From contig NTMA01000008.1 of the NCBI GenBank assembly GCA_002917075.1, forward strand, positions 62,001 through 126,000: a stretch of 64,000 nucleotides of DNA. Reading direction: 5' to 3'. This DNA is from Hawksworthiomyces lignivorus (lineage: Eukaryota; Ascomycota; Sordariomycetes; Ophiostomatales; Ophiostomataceae). The notes beneath the pieces are model-generated. The model was not told the DNA's origin. It saw nothing but the letters and a program-made list of their open reading frames with translations, and searched no databases. Shown in pieces: positions 23,901 to 33,959 of this stretch (positions within the stretch are counted from its first letter, which is position 1; the number at the start of each line of letters is the position of its first letter). The position numbers and the translations under genes are program-made.

Positions 23901-26900
23901 AGAAAAAAAAAAGCAATAGTCCTCACAGCCGTGTGCTGCGTTTACCTATCCAAGGAGAAGCCGCCGAGACCATGTTTTGTCTAGATTGCTTTTTATACGT
24001 GCCTTTCCATCTGCTCTTCCCCGGAGATTTGAACTGTCGTATACAATCTTTCTACATTTATGCCCACCCGGTAAGTTAGTGCATGTCTCTACTCCATACA
24101 CTTACAAGTTCGCACCCTTCTCAGTAGCTAAAATCGTTTCAGGTTTGTCGCCCTTTTGCTGTTCCCTCACTCGTCCACACCATATCTCACCGCCAGCCAG
24201 TTAGCGTGGGTGATCTTCCTGATTGGCACATTTTGCTTGTGAAGCAGAAAAAAGCACACGCTTGAAAATTCAGAAACAGGCTGCCAGTGGTGCAAAGCGT
24301 CGCGCCCTCAATGCATTGCTTTGGCCATTGGAACCCACTCCTTGGTTGGACTGGGACCAGCAGATTCAGGCCAAAGAGCTTGTATTCTTGCACACATGAC
24401 GTTTTCCGCGCCTCTTCTTATTCACAATCAGCGATCTGAATGGTCAAAGTTCTGCTTTTCCTTAGTCTTGTGCCGCTGATATCTTGGCGACACGCAGTGA
24501 CGAATGCACGCACCGGACGGTATATGAATTCTCTTTGTCTACTGGCATTCCAAGCGGCCAGAGTGACGGAACAAGGCAGACGCAATGGCATCGCACCCAC
24601 ATGTCTACGGTACTGTTCGAATATACACGTAGGTAATATTGCACCGCGCGGGAGACTATTGCGTCGTATATTCTGTGCTCACTGTGCAGCTGAAAGTTAT
24701 ACGAATTCTTGCATGCTTAGAGCAGCACCCAGAGACGGTGTTGACCGGTGGTGCGGGCGCTCTCGTTTTTCATTGGGTCGACACTGTGCCTAGACACATG
24801 TGACACTACAGGCGAAGTGGATAAAGTTGTTCATAATTTACGCAAGGGGCGCCAAACAGTCAACTAGATTATGAATTGTTAACACTGAGAGCAAGAATTC
24901 CTGGTCATAATGCCATGAGCAGTTGTACCAACAGGCCAACGGCTGGTCCAAGAGTTTCCAACGAGGACCCGGGATTTCCAGTCGTCCATGCTATTAGAGG
25001 GTAATTTTGGATATAAGTAATTCGTGTTTGTGCGCAGCAAAAAGCAATGCATATTATTTGAATAGGCGTCTCCTAGTCCTGGGGAAGATCAGTCTTAAGG
25101 TGCCGGATTTGCAAAATGTGCTTTCTATAAAAAAAAAAATCTTAAAATATTCTGGCCGACGCATCCACTCCTCTTCAACGGCTCTTTGATCTTATTCTTG
25201 GCTTGTTCGTCTGTGGGCGTTTCGCTCATCATTGATCTACCTTTGTACCAACATTTGAACTCTGGTCTTACCGCCTCGCTCTTCGCATCACCACCCGCTT
25301 ACCCAGCTCTGCCATCCACTGGAAGGGCAACCGCGGGGGTGTTGAAGAGCCTGCATTAAAGAGGAAGGATTTTCAGGACTTTTTTGTGCTCAAATCTTGG
25401 TTAAAGGGAACTTAAAATGAACGGGTATTGGCTGCTGCGCAAACTAGTAGATAACCTAGTTTTTCGTCTGGTTATGATAGCCACAATAATGCTGACAAGA
25501 TTGGGACTGCTCGCTGGTAACAGCTTTTTTTTAGAGGCCAGTCTCCACCAGCCATCAAGCCACAACCAGAAGGAAGTCGCCAGCTTCCGCTTAGTAGCCT
25601 GTGCCTGAAAATCACTCTTGGAGCCGTGTGGCTGTACAATGATATCGGGGATTTCTGCTTTGGATCCAAGTCTAATTTCTTGGCTCAAATGCGATTTCTG
25701 TTACCTGTGTCCATGGCAGCGCGATTCAAGCAACTTTTATGTTTTGAAACCAAGCGACTGACATAATGTGATAGCGGAAAGTTTCGACAAGACGTGGAAT
25801 TTCATTGGCGGTTGGTGCCATTCTACACAATTTATTGCTGTCCTCTCTCGTCCTTGCTTTTAAGTGATGGCTGGAAAATGCGTGTCAACTCCCAACGGTT
25901 GCCTCCAACTGGTCAACCACTTTCCAACTGTGACTCGCGAAGCGACGAGAGGCTTCCCAACTCAACCTATAGTAGGCCCTTGCGCTCGAGGCCTCTTTGG
26001 CCTCTTTTATGCATGGATAGACACAAGCAGACGTTAATAGATCACAAGAATCAAGAATTTTACATGCACGTAACCCAACAACATCCGAAGAGAAAGATGG
26101 AAAAAGCTCGAGCGCTTACCCGCTCGTTCTTTGGTGGAGCCTTAATTGTCGAATTTGCTTGTCTCATCCTGTTTTATCTTCTCTACGCATGTACGTTAAG
26201 AAAGCGCTGGTACGGAGTACTATGTAGGTAGTCAATGGAAATTTAGGGTCTTGACTGCTGCGTTTAGTGTCGTAAAGAAAAGGAAAGTAAAATAATAATA
26301 AAGCAAATCTTCTGCCATCACATTCTTGTCCTAGTAAGAACCTGCCATATGTGGTATCTATCAGGCTGCTTCTCCAGGATCAGCCCAAAGCCAAAGCCTC
26401 TGCTTGTCGAATAATCGCACATCACAACCCTCCCAAGTCCCTCCTAGGCTACGCTATTTCTGCACGAGAAAAAGAGACTCCATTTTGGAATATTGGCTCG
26501 TTCTACAGACGGTGCCTCCGTAAGCCTATTGTATGAGGGGATATGGTACAGAGAAGGGTCAAGAAACAATTATTATTCGTATGATGAATAGATAGATATG
26601 CGCAACACGAAGAAAGATGGAGAGCGAAAAAAAAAGCGTTCCTGCAGTTCCAGCAGGACAAGGGCAGCAAAGGCTGCATATGCAACGCTTAACTTGCGGA
26701 GGCGAAATGCACCTTTCAGGTCTCTTCGATTTTCTTTCTGGGTTTCTACCTTTTATTTTTCGCGCTCACCCGCATCAAAACGCCTTAGCAGGCAGAGTGG
26801 TGCGTGAGTTTGTGCCTTGGCCACATCCTCCGAGAGCCCTCTTGACGGGAAGAGAAGGACGATGCTGCACCATGCCCTTTTAATTTTTATTCTAGGTTTT

Positions 26901-28045
26901 AAGTATATTTTTTTTCTCTTTCTTTACCTATCTTCTAAGATGCATCATATCTTGCTTTTGCTCACATATTGTTGATATTTGTTAGATGAGGTTTGCAGCA
27001 TGTAGCATGCTCACAGATCGTGCGCCACATTTCACATCCTGGAAATCTGGCCACTACGAGTAAAATTTGGCCTCACACATCTGCCAAAGAGAACTTGAAT
27101 ATCGCTTGTCTGCTCCTCACTCTGACTGGTGACGTTGCTTCTTGGGGTGCTAGCCAATGGGGTCTTGGGGCACCAGTGTCCAGAATTAGAAAAGAAAATG
27201 TTAATGGCCTGTCGGTCTAGTGTGAGATAGGTTGCAACGATTTCTGGCTGTGCTGCGCCTTCTTCCTGCCACACCATTCTGCACATGGAGTCCTCCATAT
27301 CTCTCTGATCGACCTCCTCTGTGCCTTTGCCTTTCGTCGTGTTTTATGCTCTAAAAATGCATAGATCCAGCGGTCAACCAAACTACACTGCACTCGTACA
27401 TACTAGCACCCTGCGCCGAATGTGTGTACACATCTCACTTACATATTCGTACAGGCACACGGCGTGGAGTACGAGGAATTGTGCCGTAGAAAGCGGCCAC
27501 AAACCAGGGCCAGGGTGGGTGGGGAGGGGTGCCCTCTCTTTTTTTCCTTTCCTGGTTCTATCAACACCCCCATTGTCTCCCCCCTGGCCGCTCTCTTTTT
27601 TGATTCCACCCCTTCACTCATACACCCCACCTCCCTCGACTAACCAGCCAAGCACCCATGTCTCACCAAGGATACAGAAGGAAAGAAAAAGCTGACATGG
27701 TTGTCGACCCTGGAGGAGCCCGTTTAACAGCATCCACACACCCCAATCCAATCCATCGCAATGGTGGTATACCAGTGGGTCCCAACCGCCCTCCGACGAT
27801 TTTCTGCTTTGCCATTCTGCGTTCCTCTGTGGTGCTGCTTGCCTCCCACACGGGCTTTCCTTCTGTCTCCTCATCGGGTCACTCCACTCATTTGCCTATC
27901 AATGTATCCATGTCTCCATGGTCTCGTTTTTACCTTTCGTTGATCGCGGCGAGTTGAGTGTGAGTGGTGAGTTCTGAGTGAGTGCGTGCGTGCGTGCTTG
28001 TATCTGTGTGTGTGTGGGCTGGTCTTTTTTGGCCGTTCGGTCACT

Positions 28046-28070
28046 TTTTATTTTATTTTATTTTATTTTA
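28046..28070. repeat. (TTTTA)5 microsatellite
   Basis: Five tandem TTTTA units in the pyrimidine-rich leader or promoter region of the Msn2-type gene. Confidence 0.85.
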
Positions 28071-28537
28071 TTTCTCTAGACTCTCTTGACCTCTCTCGCG
28101 TTGTCAACTACTTATCCTCTTGTTCTCCCCAACCCTCAACCACCACCCTCGTTTCTTCTGCTTTTTGTTCTTTCTTCTCTTACTTACCTTCATTATTACG
28201 GTCGTTCTGATCCGTTCTCTTGGACATTGAATTTGTGTTTTTGTTCGTGTGTTAAGTTAGTTACCAGTTCATATTTTCTTCTCACCTTTTTGGTTCTTGC
28301 TTCTTCTGGACATCTCGTTCTTTTGGAACTCGTTTCCTGCCCTTCATTATATCAAACCTCGAATTCTTGCTCTTGCACCTGTTTGCTCGTCTTTGCTCCG
28401 GCCATTCTCTTTATATACATTTGAGCTACCTTTTCATTGTGTATATATTTCTTTTCTTGCCCAATACCTGTCTACGTTCCGCACAGCCAAGGAAAAGCCC
28501 GACTGATTTCTGGCGAGCAACCTCTCCAGCTATTCCG

Positions 28538-28579
28538 ATGTACAACAGCCTCTTCGATTTTCGAGTGTCCCTCTATTGA
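28538..28579 (+). other. Upstream ORF (13 codons plus stop) in the Msn2-type leader
   Basis: ATG to TGA encoding MYNSLFDFRVSLY, about 340 bases before the main start and outside the UTR intron. If transcribed, it could restrain translation. Whether the leader reaches this far is inference from the pyrimidine-rich composition. Confidence 0.35.
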
Positions 28580-28836
28580 GACAGTTCACAAAGACTGCCG
28601 TCCATTCCTTTCATCCTTCGAGAACCGAAATCATAAAATACAACCACCATCATTTGGCCAGCGCCGCTAGCACCGCTTACAACTGACACATTTGCACAAC
28701 TTCCGCCCAACTTGTATTATTCCAACCCTGCACAGCAACACGGCCTCACTTCGCCAAACGTTGTTCAATACTGCTTCTATTCTTCCGCCTTGTATACGTA
28801 ATATTTAAAACACTTCTCATCTGGAGTATCTTTTTG

Positions 28837-28902
28837 GTAAGTAGCCGCTCATCGCTGTTGGCCGCAATAGGTTGAATGGGTGGTCTAATTATGCTTCAAT
28901 AG
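28837..28902 (+). other. 5' UTR intron of the Msn2-type gene
   Basis: Donor GTAAGT at 28837, branch-like GTCTAAT and acceptor TTCAATAG ending at 28902, 15 bases before the start codon. Length 66 bp, typical for the introns of this window. Confidence 0.7.
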
Positions 28903-28917
28903 ACAAAAATCTTCGAG

Positions 28918-30937
28918 ATGGACCCGATTATGACAACTATGGCCCATGGCCCATTCTACTACTACAGCCCTGACGCAAACCACGAGGCGCGGCAGCATGG
29001 CCACTTCATCCCCCAGCACCAGCAGATGCCAATGTACCCAGTTATACCGACTCTGCCATCAACGCCAGTCTACTCGCGTCCGAATTCGTCTTGTTCCCAG
29101 CAGCAACAATTGCTGATGACACAGCCGCAGCCTCTCAAGCCGTTTGCTGTCGTCCCAAACATGATGACTCCTATGCCCTCGCCTCCTGCGCCGGCAGCAG
29201 CAGTTGTTGGCAGCAATGCTCCTCGCTCTGCGGTTGCTCACCAGAAGCCCACTATACTACTGGAGACCGAATTATGTGATGCCAACGGCATGCGCTACCC
29301 AGCTACGCCGCCACTGTCGACAACCTCGAGCACAATCAGCAGCCCTGGTAGCTGCGACGTGCTCGTTACGCCACTGAACCCCATGTTCTCCGGTCTAGAT
29401 AGTTTTGATGGCCTCAAGGAAGCCAATGTGTCTGATGTCGCCTCAGAGAAATTCCCCATGGCTGGCTGGGCTAGCTCATCGCCTCCTTTGACTCCTGGTA
29501 AGTTTTGGCTCGCTCGTGCTCGGTTTTCTTTTTCATTGCCATTTTGTCTTGTTTTGGGCTGTTCTATAAGCGGGGCATTCCAAGCCTCAAATTTGTGTGA
29601 GAGCCTTAACTCTCATTTTATCCCTGTTTATTGAAGCCCCTTTCAACACCCACCACTATTCACAACGCACCCCGTCGTCAACCTCATTTCTTCTAACATC
29701 TGATTTGCTAGTGTACATCCAAGCTACCGCACAACTGAAGACACTTGCCCCTACTAGTGGGACTGTCACTTCCGCAGCACTGAGCAGCGACCTCCTCTCT
29801 GTGTCTGCCTGCCCGTCTCTTTCCCCTTCACCTTCTCCCTATGCGCGCTCTGTTTCTTCTGAGCAGGACAACGACTTCTGCGACCCGCGCAATCTGACCG
29901 TCAGTAGCCTTGACGGTGATCTATCGCCGGAGTTTTCCGCTGTCCCATCGTCTCTCTCTCCTACGGGGGAAGTAGAAGATTTCATTCTCAAGAGCGAGCC
30001 AACTCCCTCAGAGACTGAGAACACTCAAGCGTCGATCGTCTCGGGTGCAGCTGATTTTGCAAACGGTCTCCCGATCCTCGAAGAGTTTCCCGACTTGGAG
30101 TCGGAGGACGACTTCGTCAACGGTCTGGTTAACCTCGGCGCGGATTTTTCCGCCTCGAGCGTTGCTACACCAGACCTGAGCCGGTCTCGTGCCAGCTCAT
30201 CCGCGTCTTCCAACTCTGAGATCGAGTTCTTCGACTCTTGGGAGTCGTCCTTTGACAGCAGCGATTCGCAGCACCATAGCAAGCGTCAGCGGACTGCTTC
30301 TGGCAGCTTCCCCATCATGGCTACTGCTGCTGACGCTGCCACATCGACGAGCAGCTCTGAGCAGCCGTCTGAGTCTCACAACGAGCGCAGCGATGCCTCC
30401 AACCAGGACCAGAGCAACACGGCTAGCTCTGGCAGCCCAGGCAATGCAGACAACAGCAGCATGTCAGCTGCACCAGTCCCTACGAACCGTCGGGGCCGGA
30501 AGCAATCGTTGACAGAGGACCCGTCCAAGATCTTCGCCTGCGATCTGTGCAACCGGAGATTCAGACGGCAGGAGCACTTGAAGCGTCACTACCGGTCTCT
30601 TCACACGCAAGACAAGCCTTTCAGCTGCCACGAGTGCGGAAAGAAGTTCTCGCGCTCTGACAACCTTGCGCAGCACGCTCGCACACATGGCGCTGGCGCA
30701 TTCGTCATGAACCTGTACGATGATCCTGAGATTGTCGCTGCAGCCACCGGCGGATATCCGCCACATGCTATGTATGCTCCTGCTCCCCACCCTATGCCTA
30801 TGGGTGAAGACTATTCGAGCATGGGTCGGGTGCTGTTCCAAGTAACTGCCGAGATTCCTGGCAGCGCCAGCGAGCTTTCTTCATCGGATGACGGAAGCGA
30901 CAGCCAGAGCAAGAAGAAGCGGAAGCGGGCAGACTAG
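28918..30937 (+). CDS. msn2: Msn2/Seb1-type C2H2 stress-response transcription factor
   Basis: Exons 28918-29497 and 29712-30937 give about 601 aa. Two C2H2 fingers near residues 469-520 ([19 protein letters not shown] and [19 protein letters not shown]) match the Msn2/Msn4/Seb1 DNA-binding domain, which in characterised fungi binds stress-response elements (AGGGG) and acts in the nucleus under stress. The N-terminal half is rich in Pro, Ser and Gln. The middle is acidic and Ser-rich ([18 protein letters not shown]), a plausible activation region. The tail KKKRKRAD could help nuclear entry. The intron has two in-frame acceptors: 29636 (TTGAAG) and 29711 (TTTGCTAG with TTCTAAC branch). I chose the second on branch-point strength; the first would add 25 residues. 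The very long upstream region and UTR intron fit a heavily regulated gene. Confidence 0.93.
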
Positions 30938-33900
30938 AGCCTGGTCTGCTTTTTCTTGTCGAGCTACCACGCGAAAGCTCGCCGGCGACCTAGACGGGGA
31001 CTGCTCTCAGCGCAGTCTAGTGTAGTGGTCCCTGATCTTGGTCTGAGGCGCTTGCATGCCCGAAACGACTTTTGATGACACTTTCTTCTTTACACAGGCC
31101 TACCCCGCTATCTTTTATGCGGAACGGTCACTAGGGTTGGTTGCGGTGTTCTGAGGCGCCATGCTTGCTTTTTGACTATCTTGCATTTTATCTCGTCTCG
31201 GGATGAGATGTAGGGCGACAAAAAGAAAACATTACAGGACACGGTCAAAAATTTCGGCGGGAAACAGAAAAAGTCTTTAGGCATTTTGTTCTTATATTTC
31301 ACATTATTAAACCCCATTTGTATCACTACCTATTCACTTCTTCCCCAGGACTTCATCTTGTTCCTCGCTTTGCAGTTTTATTGTTTTCAAGGTTACATTT
31401 ACGATTTTTTTTTTCTTGCAAAAAAGAGCGCATTGTGTTTGGTTGAGTATATCGAGAGAATGGCAGTTGTCTGAGCAATTGAAGACCAAGTTCAGGTGGT
31501 TTAGTCCAAAGGCGCCAGAGTTGATCGTGTCGTGAAGTTGAAGCGGAGGAGAGCGGGTCCTTTTTCCAACCCTTTATTTTTTTACACTTTGTCTATATCT
31601 TCTGTCAATTTCTTTGATCTTCCTGCCTTGTCTGGTTATCAATGTGGCTGGGCTCGACCTCCGGGATAACTCCTCTTGAGGTTGTGCTTTTGGCCTGCCT
31701 TTCTTTATTTTCCTTATTACTTTCTGTGTCTATTTTTCCCCCAATCTTTCATTTTGTTCGCTTCTGTCTCGCTCTCTTCCAAAGTTTTTTGTTCTGTACA
31801 AGAGCTGCAAGATCAGTCTTACAGTCTCTTTGTGTCTTTTGCGGTGTGTGCAGGTCACAATCGTGGACGATGAAATACGCCAAGCAAGTCCTCGTCTTCA
31901 CTTGATTCTTTGCTCTGGTGCACAAACCTTACCTAGCTAGTCAATATGAGTTGCCAAATAAAATAAAAAAAAGTACCCACTTGAAGTCTACCTACTTCAC
32001 TCTTGTCTATTAAATTTAGTATTATGAAAGTGACGATCGGTTTTCCGTTCTCAGATGTTTAATTGCCAGACGTATTCCTCCGAATTTTGGCATAGCTCCA
32101 ATTTTTGCCGGCCGAGAGAACAGCGAGGCTCCTCGCTGGGTTCCAGCCAAGTCCCACATCCCCGTTTCAATTTACTGGAGCTATAGCTTTTCAAGATGTT
32201 CCGTTACCCATTTCAGCGGGAACCAATCTCGCGGGACAGAACCGGGGGATAGGGTCATTTTAGCACACAAAAGAAAGACGAGAAAAGACGATAAGAGGCT
32301 GCAGTACCGGGTAAAGGCTGGTGTAATCTCTTTGCAATTTAAAAACCTATCATAAAATTTCTTTGCCCCAATATATACACTAAGATAACGCCGAAGAGAA
32401 AAAACTGGAGAGTCTACGACGCTTTGAGCATAAGTACGGAGGAATCCAGATGGAGCACTCAAGAAGTTAGTAACGTTGTTTTTGTTTTTGGTTGACCTTC
32501 TGGTTGAAAAGAGTAGATACGATGTAACTTCGCTACCAGGCTCTCAGGTGTCGTGCTAGACTCAATCGTGCTTAGATGCAAGGAGAGCAGCAAAAGTACG
32601 GAGTTCGAATAGCCGTGGAATTGCATCGGACTGCCGAAGCCACCCCCATCCAACGTTCTCGATTCATAGGGTGACATAGCTAGCCAGCGACTTGGGGCTG
32701 CGTTTCGCATGGCCTGGCCAACGTTCTGCTCGGCTTTCGGCTCTCCATCCGTCTTCGTTATTTTAAAACAAAGTACCCCCGTAAATGGCACTTGAAGACC
32801 TCGTGTAGAGGAAGTATAGTTGCCGGGGCTCCACTTGGCTATTTGATCTGCACCTACGGAGTACATACTTCAGAATGAATAGCGAAGGAGCTTTGTTCTC
32901 GGCATTTTGACTCTTTTTACTGACCGTAGATGTGTCTCCGGGTATCACCCGGATGACACAACGGTCGCAAACGTCCTGTACGTGGCTTCTCCTTGCCGAA
33001 TTTCCGAAAATGAAAGCCAGAACCTTGTGCATCTTTGATCAGCTGCGAAGCAGGCCTATTTCATGCTTAGCAGTTCAGTCTCACTCTCAGACCTGGCGGT
33101 GTTCTAACTTCGGGAGCCGGTAGCAGCTCCGACGTCGCGCAGCGCTGTATGACACGGCGCTCAGCAAGGTCAGCGTAGCATTTTGGCTGGCAGCGGACAG
33201 CAGCCAGCAGGCAACAAGAAAATGCAGACAGGAATAGCTACATTTTCTCTGCCATAGTCTCAGCAGATTCTTGTGTTGGTCTCGTGGAACGATGAATATG
33301 ATCTCGATCATCCCTGCGTTTTCTGTGCTTTATTTTCTACTTGTTCCCCTAACTGCTGGGCGATATGCGCCTCGATAAACGTGTACGATTCTAGTTACCT
33401 TTTCCATCCGAGTTCTCGCCACGATGTCGCACAAAGTTAGTTGCTTCTCGCTTTTCTCTGCAATGTGCCGAGCCACTATGTTAAGTTAAACGGAGTCTAT
33501 TTGTGTCTCCTATGATACTTTTTCGTCTTCCTACTGCAATGTTACTAGCAAATATGAGCCGTATTAGAAGTTGCCCAAGAAAGCTATCTCCGAAGAACCT
33601 TCTGGCAGCACTTTGGTTGGCTGGCTGTGTCAGCATTTTGTTGCTTCCAATTTTGGCAAGCTAAAAATGGGCGCATCATTTTTTTCCATGTGCTGCCGCT
33701 GATTCTGGCTCATCCCATTTCCATTTCGCACCAGTCTCTCGTAGCCTATGCTGCACACCATTTCCTAGTAGCGAAGCGGGTCGGAGCTTGCTGATAAGGG
33801 TGATTTTATCTCTGAGACCTGAAAAGGAAAATCAGAGGCTTTGAGGAAGACCGGCCTGGTCGAACCTCGCGCTGTGTCTTGGTGTGGCTGACGTCAGACG

Positions 33901-33959
33901 GCGGTTTTGTTCTGCAGCGGATAGCCGCACTGCCTAAGGGACGCAAGACTGGGAACATC
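30938..33959. other. Intergenic spacer of 3.0 kb, no gene seen
   Basis: 3' region of the Msn2-type gene and promoter of the Dph6-type gene. It carries an exact TACGGAGTA (32855-32863) and near copies (about 32597), but no open frame with a recognisable domain. Confidence 0.6.

Larger units (their letters stand above)
5066..28836. other. Gene desert of about 23.8 kb upstream of the Msn2-type gene
   Basis: I find no open frame with a recognisable domain on either strand. The longest (about 130-160 codons, for example 8339-8815, 13305-13742 minus, 18457-18885 minus and 25794-26231) are cysteine-, serine- and arginine-rich, read like random translation and lack coherent splice extensions. The stretch contains poly-T runs, short microsatellites, several TACTCCGTA motifs and two copies of a 14-bp palindrome. 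No reverse transcriptase, transposase, terminal repeats or obvious RIP-style extreme AT bias is visible. The last ~1 kb (from about 27.5 kb) is strongly pyrimidine-rich and is probably promoter and leader of the downstream regulator. Unspliced non-coding RNAs cannot be excluded. Confidence 0.65.

Noticed and set aside
25794..26231. 145-codon open frame with a C-terminal hydrophobic stretch
   Set aside because: The single hydrophobic stretch is weak evidence, no family is recognised and the codon pattern is not coding-like.
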